Assembly: GCF_900129855.1 (NCBI RefSeq)
Contig: NZ_LT670819.1
Coordinates: 7,998,001-8,062,000 of the forward strand
Source of the DNA: Streptomyces sp. 3214.6
GTDB lineage: Bacteria > Actinomycetota > Actinomycetes > Streptomycetales > Streptomycetaceae
Reading direction: 5' to 3'
DNA: 64,000 nucleotides
In this document: piece by piece, positions 16,701-23,844 of the stretch
Numbering within the stretch: position 1 is the first letter of the stretch
How the letters are laid out: the number at the start of each line of letters is the position of its first letter
Notes under the pieces: generated by a model
Seen by the model: the letters and a program-made list of their open reading frames with translations, nothing else
Told to the model about the DNA's origin: nothing
The model's database searches: none
Made by a program: the position numbers and the translations under genes

Positions 16701-18682
16701 CCGGTGCTCCCCAGGTACGCCCAGCGCATCGCCCGGTAGCGGCAGGCGTCCATGGCGTTCTGGTACAGCTCCCGCAGCGCCAACTGCGGTTCGCCGCCGT
16801 AGAGCTGCTCGCCCATCAGCAGGTCCCGCACTTCGGTCTGCGCGAGATGGAAGCGCAACAGGGGTACTTCGTACGCCGGTTGCCCGCCGCTGCGCTGCGG
16901 CTGCAGATCGCGGTCGGTGATCCGGCCGGGCACGGCGGTCAGCAGCCCGGCCTCGGATTCCGGCATCCGGTCGGCCATCTCCCCGATGCGGGCGGCCAGT
17001 TGGTCGGCCGCGTCGACGGTCTCCAGGAGCGCGGCGTGCACAGCCTGATGCGGACAGGGCGCGTCCAGGTGCAGGGCGCTGCCCTCGCGGTGCCAGCTCA
17101 GCTCGTGTGCGATCGCCACCGTCTGCTGCGGCAACACCGGGTCGGAGACCGCCAGATGCTCGGCCACGATGTCCGCCAGGGCGCGCACGTCCAGGGCCAG
17201 GGTCGCGGCGAGGCGCAGCAGCGCGGCCAGCGGGCGGATGCGCAGATGCTGGTGTCCACCGGGCAGCAGCACCTTGCGCGGCGTCCAGTCGGCCAGTTCG
17301 TCGAGAGGTTCGTCCGGGCCGACCGCGGAGGCCGCCGCCCGCAGCAGCAACGCGAGATCCCCCACCCTGCCGTCGGCGACGCCCAGCCGTGCGGCCAGGG
17401 CCTCGGCCGGCGGTGCGGGCACGACCTCGTCGTCGGTCTGGAAGCGGTCCGCGATCCAGCGGTGCACCAGCCACATGGTGAGGGCCGCGGTGTCCTGCGG
17501 GCGGTCGCGGGCCTGGCAGTCGGCGATTTTGCGCGCCACGCGGCCGTACTGTTCGACGATCTGCTCGTAGTGCCGTCGATGGGCGTCGGCCGGCGTGCGC
17601 CGCCCGAGCGTGTCCGGGCCGAGCTCCGCCGCCTGGCTGAGCCGCTCGGCCCAGGCCACCTCGTGCAGGAACGGCGCGGCGACGAGGGTGACCACCTCGA
17701 CGGGGGACAGCGTGGCCCCCTCGGGCAGCAGCAGGGGCAGCCGGTCGCACAGCAGCCTGACCGGGAAGGCGTCGTCGGCCCACGGGTCCGGGCAGGGCAT
17801 GCGGCGCTGGGCCAGATGGACCGTGCGCGCGCAGCTCTCCACGAACCCGCTCAGCGCGTCCTGCAGAGCATCCACGTGGACGGTGGCCTCGGGCGCCAGG
17901 TGTCGCCACAGCGGGGTGGTGCGGGCGGCGTCCAGCCATGCCTCGAGGAGGGGCCGGCCCTCGCAGATCTCCGTCTTCTTCGTCTGCTCCTCGGCATGGC
18001 TGCCGTAGTGGAACCAGGGGACCTGCGTCACCCGGTGGCGCCATGCCGCCTCGGTGGTTCTCGCGCGGGCGGCGGCGAGCACGTCCTCGACCGTGCGGGC
18101 GGGCGTGAGCGGGCCCAGGGCGTCGGCCAGTCCGCGGGCGAAGAAGCTTCCCTCGCCGGTGTAGCCGCTGCGCTGGCCCGCCGAGCAGCCGGCCATCACC
18201 GCGAACCCGCCGTTCGGCGGGCCGGTGTCGGCCCGGTTGGCGAACGCCTCCCCGTCGCTCGCGGTGTCCGTCCGGCAGGCGTCGATGAACCACAGCACGG
18301 TCCCGGCGGCGCAGTCGCCGAGGAGCGGGTTGATGTTGACGGGCAGCAGCGACTCCAGGTACGGCTCACGCCAGTTGCCGTCGGTCGGGGGAACGGCGTC
18401 GGCGGGGACGAGGTAGTCGGTGCGGTTGACGCGCAGGCCGTGCCCGGTGAAGTAGAGCAGGAGGGTCCCGCCCGGCGGGCACTCCCGGCCCGCCTCGTAG
18501 ATCGTCGACCTGATCTGGCTGCGGCCGGCGTCGTGGAGGGTCTTCACCTCGTAGCCCGAGGCCTTCAGCGCGGTGCTCAGCAGCCGCAGGTCGGCCTCGA
18601 CCGGTTCGGCCAGTGACTCCAGGTCGGTGACCGAGGGCGCGTCCCCGATGCCGATCAACAGAGCCCTGCGTGCCGCTGCCAT
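13715..18682 (-). CDS. giant caspase-like / HSP90-type ATPase protein (putative conflict-system effector)
   Basis: This is a 1655-residue soluble protein. Residues 1-230 are a caspase-like (C14) domain starting RRALLIGIGD, with His81 in YFTGHG and Cys136 in WFIDACRTD as catalytic pair. About 305-420 is helical and resembles the inactivated HD domain of bacterial conflict proteins (LSPVEVVTLVAAPFLHEVAWAE). About 605-770 is a GHKL/HSP90-type ATPase: ALRELYQNAMDACR (Glu638, Asn642), DNGVGM (688-693) and SRFGIGVFSYFM (735-746). From about 1100 on, helical units such as VAKQAGRPVDEVLRRL and IAGRLGEPLPRTVERI recur, like winged-helix repeats. The related architecture is known from comparative genomics of NTP-dependent conflict systems. 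A trigger, substrate and protective role are inferred, not shown. Confidence 0.85.
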   Translation of the reverse strand: MAAARRALLIGIGDAPSVTDLESLAEPVEADLRLLSTALKASGYEVKTLHDAGRSQIRSTIYEAGRECPPGGTLLLYFTGHGLRVNRTDYLVPADAVPPTDGNWREPYLESLLPVNINPLLGDCAAGTVLWFIDACRTDTASDGEAFANRADTGPPNGGFAVMAGCSAGQRSGYTGEGSFFARGLADALGPLTPARTVEDVLAAARARTTEAAWRHRVTQVPWFHYGSHAEEQTKKTEICEGRPLLEAWLDAARTTPLWRHLAPEATVHVDALQDALSGFVESCARTVHLAQRRMPCPDPWADDAFPVRLLCDRLPLLLPEGATLSPVEVVTLVAAPFLHEVAWAERLSQAAELGPDTLGRRTPADAHRRHYEQIVEQYGRVARKIADCQARDRPQDTAALTMWLVHRWIADRFQTDDEVVPAPPAEALAARLGVADGRVGDLALLLRAAASAVGPDEPLDELADWTPRKVLLPGGHQHLRIRPLAALLRLAATLALDVRALADIVAEHLAVSDPVLPQQTVAIAHELSWHREGSALHLDAPCPHQAVHAALLETVDAADQLAARIGEMADRMPESEAGLLTAVPGRITDRDLQPQRSGGQPAYEVPLLRFHLAQTEVRDLLMGEQLYGGEPQLALRELYQNAMDACRYRAMRWAYLGSTGRRPADWTGRIVFTQGRDERGRYVECRDNGVGMSAEQLKQTFTRAGSRFERSASFRKEQSRWLRHDPALRLYPNSRFGIGVFSYFMLADEMTIVTRQVSPEGIPAERAFRVEIPSSGSLFRIQQHDGSDDGVAEGGTRVRLYLRDDDSRNRRLSCVTVLRELVRVAEFALEATEGTGHEHAWEPGVLQPALGTDPADALEAVPGALWWVNGPGAILCDGIVTDQTPFGHVVNLTGPHAGRLSVSRKELQDFDAEWVESLWQQGAAELATWRALSLAWLGQLDDLSQATARVLDAEWRGKGVHVQDWDGEPVDFDQVGWFHLDQLIVGDRGLVGRQALCVPWRAMALGLPHDNRHAAGPVDLTGYPVPAAGDAELVRSSLASWYEVVAHAATKRTSVEEIQRRRRALRVVHRDFAPLPRGVESLDWIPGSSDRILMDSLAGDIGAQVSDGDGSRHWGGLILASLQLSAPLGELVERLGRFAPLLPSPVPEVPPAFQDHVCTQEDLQSVFHRSSQPHAEPVWQLADEPLLVCDVAKQAGRPVDEVLRRLADFAWLGWTAPTSEAVAPWTLLADDEILDDVVRLFSVRLPEGDRELRWAATVDFAESMDTDLADAERRLAREADKLGLRYERRYAQDTAAARVEPSLDAAVLVRRLQTINCALERGVDLESLSIARNLRGQEWEPSVAVEDLREAGVRVPDDITLAVDWNRLPLRDRYILSGKEPSLMEEDTPAADITSGALFYSAERLNETLREVWKTADKYAELYGLTMPSLPEALADLRPTRGMAIAVLSHPIDDRTGSSATARWRRLTPMGLATYARQLASDGAAAYERLLPLRSIGALVTELPVDALAALQGLMPDDHDVVALGNDHRVTGEDDPYCALDLVSIAGRLGEPLPRTVERITPYLPLCPEPRVLPPVPDVLPRWQDLTLLTEDLDGMLPAVHGRVSPSHVRRAAAATGESEQWIAERLRLYATMFDLVVDEKDEKDGERDEDGDE

Positions 18683-18750
18683 GTCCCCGTTCCCCTCCCC
18701 GAGCAGGAGAACATGATGGCACCGCGCACCGACAACCACCCCGCGGTGGC

Positions 18751-19458
18751 TCAATACCGGCTGATCGCCGTTCGGCCGCCGGTCGTGCCGATCGCGATGT
18801 GCGGCCGCTCCCACGGCTTGGCCCAGGCCAGTATCCGCCGCATCGCCCCCACCGGCACCGACACACAACCGGCTGTCGCGCCACGGCCGTTGACATGCAG
18901 GAAGATTCCGGCGCCGCGGCCCCGCACCGGCGCACGGTAGTTGAACCCGATGACCAGCGCGTACGCGTACTGAGTGCGGTATGTGACGAGGTGTTCGGAC
19001 TCGGTGGCACGGCAGTCGGTCGGCCGGGGCTCGGTCCACCGGTTGTAGGCACGGGAGTCGTTGTCCTGACACCACCAGGAGCCCTGCCGCACGGGACGGT
19101 ACGGATACGACGTCCCGCGCGGCGCCCCACGGATGCCGAAGGCGAACGGGAGGCCGTACAGGCCGGTGGGTGTGGTGTTCGTGCCCTGCCTGCGCGAGGC
19201 TCCCTCGACCAGGCCGTTCGCGCCGAACCGGGCCGGCGTGGAACCGGCCGGCACCCATCGCCCGTGCCGCAGGTCCCACCAGGTGAGCGTGCCCGCCGTG
19301 GCGCCCGCCTCCGGGGCCACGGCGGTGATCAACTGGGTGCCGCCCCCGGTATCCGCCATCCGCGCGGGCAGCGGCGGGTGAGCGCCGGTGCCCGGAGCCG
19401 CACCGAGCAGCAGGAGCGACGCACAGACGACAGCGGCGGCGACGACACGAGGGCGCAT
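18751..19458 (-). CDS. exported L,D-transpeptidase (YkuD-type)
   Basis: This 235-residue protein has a signal peptide (hydrophobic stretch AAAVVCASLLLLGAAPG) and is expected to act on peptidoglycan in the cell wall. The catalytic block is HVNGRGATAGCVSVP, with the nucleophile Cys and the preceding His of the HxxGx...GCxS/R pattern. Upstream, NTTPTGLYGLPFAFG is the usual TPxGxY strand of the family. Two additional Cys residues (WWCQDND, PTDCRAT) may form a disulphide. The start used is the ATG at 19458; a TTG at 19464 is in frame. It has a 68-bp gap from the giant gene start and may be an independent gene. Confidence 0.83.
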   Translation of the reverse strand: MRPRVVAAAVVCASLLLLGAAPGTGAHPPLPARMADTGGGTQLITAVAPEAGATAGTLTWWDLRHGRWVPAGSTPARFGANGLVEGASRRQGTNTTPTGLYGLPFAFGIRGAPRGTSYPYRPVRQGSWWCQDNDSRAYNRWTEPRPTDCRATESEHLVTYRTQYAYALVIGFNYRAPVRGRGAGIFLHVNGRGATAGCVSVPVGAMRRILAWAKPWERPHIAIGTTGGRTAISRY

Positions 19459-19849
19459 GATCAAGACGCTAGAGGAGGGCGGCGACGCCGGCAGGCCGGA
19501 GTGGGCCGACCGTGCGTGGCGCCGCCTCCCCGGGACCTGTCCTCGCCGGCCGGTCAGGTCACCGGACCCAGCGGGTTGTGCTGGTCCGCCCGGCCCTCGA
19601 AGGCGTACAGCAGCAGATCGGTCATCCTGATTCTGGCGAGGAGGCCCCGGCGTTCACGCCGGGGAGGAATCGCCTCCCGCGACCGGGACGCGGAGCGTCG
19701 CCGCTTCGATTCCCTGTGGGCGCGGAGCGCCCGTACCGCTGCCCGACGGAGTCGGGTTATGTGAACAGTCGTTCCTCATGTCGCCGAGATCGGTGATGTT
19801 CGCAGAAGTGTCGCCTGTGTGTGGGGTGGTCGTACTACGGTCCGATGTC
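19459..19849. other. intergenic stretch entering the transposon remnant
   Basis: This 391-bp stretch has no convincing gene. It holds the upstream region of the L,D-transpeptidase gene (to about 19600), then the hairpin at 19645-19664 and GC-rich sequence leading to the tnpB remnant. Confidence 0.6.
19645..19664. repeat. TTCA-loop hairpin at the left of the tnpB remnant
   Basis: CCCCGGCG-TTCA-CGCCGGGG is a perfect 8-bp stem with a TTCA loop. The same loop occurs in the hairpin at 20319-20338 on the other side of the tnpB remnant. Paired subterminal hairpins of this kind mark the ends of IS200/IS605-type elements, and the 3' one is also part of the guide RNA. Confidence 0.55.
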
Positions 19850-20224
19850 ATGAAGCTGGTGGTGCAGGTGAAGCTGCTGCCGACGCCCGAGCAGGCGTCG
19901 GTACTTGAGGCGACCCTGCACGCCTGCAACCGCGCGGCGGACCATGTGTCCCGTACCGCCTTTGAGCTCCATCAGCTGGGCGAGCACCTGAGGTACAAGG
20001 CCCGTCAAGCCGGGGTGCCGTTTATGGAGGTGGATCCGCGCCATACCTCGCAGCGCTGCCCGCGCTGCGGCCACACCGAGAAGGCCAATCGGTCGACCCG
20101 GGAACATTTTTGCTGTCGCCGGTGTGGCCTCGCTGGGCCCGCCGACCACGTCGCCGGGGTCAACGTGCGCAACCGCGCCCGCTCGGCGTGGGTGCTTGTC
20201 ACCGCACCCGCACCCTCCCCCTGA
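19850..20224 (+). pseudogene. internally deleted TnpB (IS200/IS605 family) remnant
   Basis: This 124-codon open frame joins the first about 40 residues of a TnpB nuclease (MKLVVQVKLLPTPEQASVLE, CNRAADHVS) to its last part. The latter carries YKARQAGVPFMEVDPRHTSQ, the zinc finger CPRCGH...CCRRCG, and the final RuvC block ADHVAGVNVRNRA. Some 280 central residues found in intact proteins are missing, including RuvC-I and RuvC-II catalytic acids, yet the frame is kept. It cannot be an active nuclease. No TnpA transposase gene is nearby. It could be expressed as a small zinc-finger protein, but a decaying remnant is far more likely. Confidence 0.8.
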
Positions 20225-20318
20225 GCTCACTTGGGGAGAGGGTGGATGCGACCCGTGACCGTCCTGTCGTAGGGGACAGTCGGGAGCGCGACGAAGCGTG
20301 AACGACCGAGCGCACAAG

Positions 20319-20338
20319 CTCGGCCGTTCACGGCCGAG
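20319..20338. repeat. TTCA-loop hairpin at the right end of the tnpB remnant
   Basis: CTCGGCCG-TTCA-CGGCCGAG is a perfect 8-bp stem with the same TTCA loop as the left hairpin. It lies 95 bp after the tnpB remnant, where the guide RNA and right end of an IS605-type element would be. Together the two hairpins bound a remnant of about 700 bp. Confidence 0.6.
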
Positions 20339-20413
20339 AAGGTGACACCTGCGCACGTGCGCGCACGTGTGAGGCCACGCTAGGGGACGAGAGCGGCGGA
20401 AGGGGGAATTCCG

Positions 20414-20995
20414 TCAAATCGGACGCAGGGGCAACGGTAGTCCGGGCAGTCCGTCCAGGCTCGTGGCGATGTGCTCCTTGCTCTCGAAGTACGCGTTGAG
20501 CGACGCGTCGTCCTCCCGCGCGAACCGCTTCGCGTGCAGCTCGCGGTCCTCGTCGTAGGTCATGAAGGGCACCGCGAACCCGCACGTGTCCCGGACCAGT
20601 TCGGCGTGCACGACGATGATCGCGCGCAGCCCGTGCGGGGTCGGGTCGATGCCGGCGAAATGGGCGAGGAGCTCCCGGAAGCGGGGGTCGTCGCGGAAGA
20701 CGGGTTCGCCGCGGCCGTGCACCCGCACGATGTTCGGCGGCCCCTGGAAGGCGCACCACATCAGCGTGATCCGGCCGTTCTCCCTCAGGTGCGCGACGGT
20801 CTCCGCGTTGGAGCCGGCGAAGTCGAGGTAGGCCACGGTGTGTTCGTCGAGTACGGCGAACGAGCCCTTGAGGCCCTTGGGGGAGAGGTTGACCGTGCCG
20901 TCGCCGGACAGGGGCGCGGTCGCGGTGAAGAAGAGGGGCTGCTCCTCGATGAACGTACGGAGCCGCCCGTCGATGCGCTCATAGGTCTTTCCCAT
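20414..20995 (-). CDS. pyridoxamine 5'-phosphate oxidase-like flavin-binding protein
   Basis: This 193-residue protein has the split-barrel PNPOx-like fold. Visible pieces are the start helix IDGRLRTFIEEQPLFFTATA, the strand SGDGTVNLSPKG with the usual flavin-contacting Ser/Pro/Lys turn, the NGRITLMWCAFQGPPNIVRVHGRGEPV block and a C-terminal segment GFAVPFMTYDEDRELHAKRF. Such proteins bind FMN or F420, and the cofactor and reaction cannot be told here. It has no export signal. A good minus-strand promoter sits only 9 bp ahead of the ATG, so the transcript is nearly leaderless. It stands alone, next to the transposon remnant. Confidence 0.82.
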   Translation of the reverse strand: MGKTYERIDGRLRTFIEEQPLFFTATAPLSGDGTVNLSPKGLKGSFAVLDEHTVAYLDFAGSNAETVAHLRENGRITLMWCAFQGPPNIVRVHGRGEPVFRDDPRFRELLAHFAGIDPTPHGLRAIIVVHAELVRDTCGFAVPFMTYDEDRELHAKRFAREDDASLNAYFESKEHIATSLDGLPGLPLPLRPI

Positions 20996-21003
20996 GTCTA
21001 ACG

Positions 21004-21033
21004 ATTATCCGGGAAATCCTTTTGGCTGTCTAA
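21004..21033 (-). promoter_or_regulatory. promoter of the PNPOx-like gene
   Basis: Read on the minus strand, TTAGAC (21033-21028) and GATAAT (21009-21004) are 18 bp apart. The predicted start of transcription falls 2-3 nt before the ATG at 20995. The heptamer TTAGACA occurs again just before the ATG, giving a direct repeat around the promoter. Confidence 0.6.
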
Positions 21034-21064
21034 GGAGATCTGCGATTCCCTCGGTGGAACACCG

Positions 21065-21104
21065 CAGCGGCCGCCCCGGCCGGCGCTTCTCGGGGCGGCC
21101 GCTG
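21065..21104 (-). terminator. terminator after the duplicated-domain secreted protein gene
   Basis: CAGCGGCCGCCCC (21065-21077) pairs perfectly with GGGGCGGCCGCTG (21092-21104) over 13 bp. It starts 11 bp beyond the stop of the minus-strand gene at 21116. Confidence 0.7.
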
Positions 21105-21115
21105 GGCCTGTCACG

Positions 21116-22033
21116 TCACTTGTTCAACGTGCAGGCGGCCAGCGCGTTGAGACCCTGCGGCTTGGTGCCCTTGCGGCCGATCGAGATGGCGATGCGGTCG
21201 ATCGTGGACGCGCGCTTGTCCTTCAGCGGGCCGAGAATCGCGTTCTGCACGAAGTTGGCGCCACCCTGGCCGACCGTGTTCTGGAGGCGGGTGTTGGCCT
21301 CGTTGATCTGCGTCTGCAGCAGTGCCAGGTTGCGGTCCACCTCGGCCTGCGCGGTGGCGGGGATCGCGGGCAGCTGCGAGGCGACGTCGGGGCAGCTGAT
21401 GGTGCCGACGCCGGCCGCGCCGCCCGCGGCGTTGCCACCCGCGTTGTTGCCGGCGGCCGCGCCACCCGCGGCGTTGCCACCCGCGTTGTTCCCGGCGGCC
21501 GCGCCACCCGCGCCCGCCTGCCCGCCGGCATTGGCGCCTGCGCCTGCTCCCGCGCCGGCCCCTGCTCCCGCCCCGGCGCCGCCGCCGGCGTTGAGGGCGC
21601 ACGGGGTGAGCGCCTCGAGGCCCTGCGGCTTCTGGGCGGTGCGGCCGATGGCCGTGGCGATGCGGTTGACGGTCGAGATCCGCTTGTCCTTCAGCGGGCC
21701 GAGGATCGCGTTCTGCACGAAGTTGGCGCCGCCCTGGCCCACAGTGTCGACGAGCCGCTTGTTGGCCTCGTTGATCTGCGTCTGGAGCAGTGCCAGGTTG
21801 CGGTCCACCTCCGCCTTCGCGGTGGCGGGGATCGCGGGCAGCTGGGAGGCCACGTCCGGGCATGTGATGGTGCCGGGGCTGGCGAGGGTCTTGGCGTTGG
21901 TCGTGCCGCCGCCATTGGACGACTCCCCGGCGAGGGCCTGGTTCACGACCACCGCACCGGTCAGGGCCAGAGCGGCGGCGCCGCCGATGATCGCCACGCG
22001 ACGCTTGTTGTACTTCGGAAGAGCCCTGGACAT
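21116..22033 (-). CDS. secreted protein with a duplicated domain and Gly/Ala/Asn linker
   Basis: This is a 305-residue protein of unknown function. An N-terminal segment (KRRVAIIGGAAALALTGAVVV) acts as signal peptide or anchor. Two copies of a domain of about 85 residues (residues about 55-150 and 220-305) are almost identical. Each begins TITCPDVASQLPAIPATA or TISCPDVASQLPAIPATA and ends KPQGL(E/N)AL followed by a single Cys (PCALN, ACTLN). Each copy has two Cys, probably one disulphide. They are joined by 60-70 residues of Gly, Ala and Asn (GGNAAGGAAAGNNAGG), likely flexible. The design suggests a bivalent extracellular or wall-associated binder. The terminator at 21065 ends the unit. Confidence 0.75.
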   Translation of the reverse strand: MSRALPKYNKRRVAIIGGAAALALTGAVVVNQALAGESSNGGGTTNAKTLASPGTITCPDVASQLPAIPATAKAEVDRNLALLQTQINEANKRLVDTVGQGGANFVQNAILGPLKDKRISTVNRIATAIGRTAQKPQGLEALTPCALNAGGGAGAGAGAGAGAGAGANAGGQAGAGGAAAGNNAGGNAAGGAAAGNNAGGNAAGGAAGVGTISCPDVASQLPAIPATAQAEVDRNLALLQTQINEANTRLQNTVGQGGANFVQNAILGPLKDKRASTIDRIAISIGRKGTKPQGLNALAACTLNK

Positions 22034-22165
22034 GGGGATGCCTCACTTGGGTCAGGAGTGGGTTTACAAACGCGGCGCCAGCGTCGGTGTGAAGTACGGG
22101 TAAGCGGTTGTCGTTGTTCAAGGTGGCTTCGAATTCTCTTACCGAACTTCGCCGAAACCCCAGGA

Positions 22166-22201
22166 TTGACGAATCATGCAGAGGACTGCATAATCATGCA
22201 G
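22166..22201 (+). promoter_or_regulatory. argH promoter with ARG boxes
   Basis: TTGACG (22166-22171) and CATAAT (22189-22194) are 17 bp apart. Over the -10 region lies the near-palindrome CTGCATAATCATGCAG (22186-22201), preceded by ATCATGCAG (22173-22181). These match the ARG-box style seen before argC, so ArgR should repress argH together with the main operon although the genes are 13 kb apart. Confidence 0.75.
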
Positions 22202-22233
22202 GACGTTCAGTGCGGCGATGAGGAGCAACGCAA

Positions 22234-23661
22234 GTGAGCAGCAACAGCGGTGACGTACGGCTCTGGGGCGGCCGTTTCGCCGACGGTCCCGCCGAGGCCC
22301 TGGCGAAGCTGTCCGCGTCCGTCCACTTCGACTGGCGGCTCGCGCCCTACGACATCGCCGGTTCGCGCGCCCACGCGCGCGTGCTGCACAAGGCGGGCCT
22401 GCTCACCGAGGACGAACTGACCCGGATGATCGCCGGGCTCGACCGGCTGGAGGCGGACGTCGCCGACGGCTCCTTCGTGGGCACCATCGCCGACGAGGAC
22501 GTCCACACCGCCCTGGAGCGTGGCCTCCTGGAGCGCCTCGGCCCCGACCTCGGCGGCAAGCTGCGCGCCGGCCGCTCCCGCAACGACCAGGTCGCCACCC
22601 TCTTCCGGATGTACCTGCGTGACCACGCCCGGATCATCGGCGGCCTCGTGGCCGAGCTCCAGGACGCCCTGATCGGCCTGGCGGAGGCCCATCCGGACGT
22701 GGCGATGCCCGGCCGCACCCATCTGCAGCACGCCCAGCCGGTGCTCTTCGCCCACCATGTCCTCGCGCACGTGCAGTCCCTGTCCCGGGACGCCGAGCGG
22801 CTGCGCCAGTGGGACGAGCGCACGGCGGTCTCGCCGTACGGCTCGGGCGCCCTCGCGGGCAGCAGCCTCGGCCTGGACCCGGAGGCGGTCGCGAAGGACC
22901 TCGGCTTCGAGCACGGCAGCGTCGGCAACTCCATCGACGGCACGGCCTCCCGTGACTTCGTCGCCGAGTTCGCCTTCATCACCGCGATGATCGGGGTCAA
23001 CCTCTCCCGGATCTCCGAGGAGATCATCATCTGGAACACGAAGGAGTTCTCCTTCGTGACGCTGCACGACGCGTTCTCCACGGGCTCGTCGATCATGCCG
23101 CAGAAGAAGAACCCCGACATCGCGGAGCTGGCGCGCGGCAAGTCGGGCCGCCTGATCGGCAACCTGACCGGCCTCATGGCCACCCTCAAGGCCCTCCCGC
23201 TCGCCTACAACCGCGACCTCCAGGAGGACAAGGAGCCGGTCTTCGACTCCTGCGACCAGCTGGAGGTCCTGCTCCCTGCCTTCACCGGCATGGTCGCCAC
23301 CCTCACCGTCCACCGCGAGCGCATGGAGGAGCTGGCCCCGGCCGGGTTCTCCCTCGCCACCGACATCGCCGAGTGGCTGGTCAAGCAGGGCGTGCCGTTC
23401 CGCGTGGCGCACGAGGTGGCCGGCGAGTGCGTCAAGGCCGCCGAGGCCGAGGGCAAGGAACTGGACGAGCTGACGGACGAACAGTTCGCGAAGATCTCCT
23501 CCCACCTGACCCCCGAGGTCCGCACCGTCCTCAACGTCCCGGGCGCCCTCGCCTCCCGCGACGGCCGCGGCGGTACGGCGCCCAGCGCGGTCGCCGTCCA
23601 GCTCGCCGAGGTCAAGGCCGACGTGGCGGCGCAGCACAGCTGGGCGGACGCAAAGAAGTGA
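22234..23661 (+). CDS. argH: argininosuccinate lyase
   Basis: ArgH (475 residues) splits argininosuccinate into arginine and fumarate, the last step of arginine synthesis. It belongs to the fumarase/aspartase superfamily. The N-terminal block RLWGGRFADGP, the segment HTALERGLLERLG, the catalytic-His region PGRTHLQHAQP, and the signature GSSIMPQKKNPD with the mobile catalytic Ser are all present. The GTG start at 22234 follows AGGAG at 8 bp. It is monocistronic, with no argG beside it. Regulation is by ArgR through the boxes at 22166-22201. Confidence 0.96.
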   Translation: MSSNSGDVRLWGGRFADGPAEALAKLSASVHFDWRLAPYDIAGSRAHARVLHKAGLLTEDELTRMIAGLDRLEADVADGSFVGTIADEDVHTALERGLLERLGPDLGGKLRAGRSRNDQVATLFRMYLRDHARIIGGLVAELQDALIGLAEAHPDVAMPGRTHLQHAQPVLFAHHVLAHVQSLSRDAERLRQWDERTAVSPYGSGALAGSSLGLDPEAVAKDLGFEHGSVGNSIDGTASRDFVAEFAFITAMIGVNLSRISEEIIIWNTKEFSFVTLHDAFSTGSSIMPQKKNPDIAELARGKSGRLIGNLTGLMATLKALPLAYNRDLQEDKEPVFDSCDQLEVLLPAFTGMVATLTVHRERMEELAPAGFSLATDIAEWLVKQGVPFRVAHEVAGECVKAAEAEGKELDELTDEQFAKISSHLTPEVRTVLNVPGALASRDGRGGTAPSAVAVQLAEVKADVAAQHSWADAKK

Positions 23662-23844
23662 CAGGGAGGCGGGGGGAGTCGGTGGCGGACACCGCACCGG
23701 CGAGCCGCCCGCCTGCTCGGGGTCGCTCGTCGAGCCCGGGGGGAAACGGACCCTTGCCGCACCTCGCGGGTGGGCTCACGTTTTGTCAGCGGCGTGCGGG
23801 TTAGGTTGGTGGCAGCCGCAAGGAGCCACCGAACGGAGCCCGCG

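Noticed and set aside
15641..18616. Plus-strand open frame of about 990 codons opposite the giant caspase-HSP90 gene
   Set aside because: The minus-strand frame has clear domains and catalytic motifs; the plus frame has none and follows the third-position GC bias.
19850..20224. Functional RNA-guided TnpB or repressor
   Set aside because: The central two thirds, including two of the three RuvC acids and the guide-binding core, are missing.
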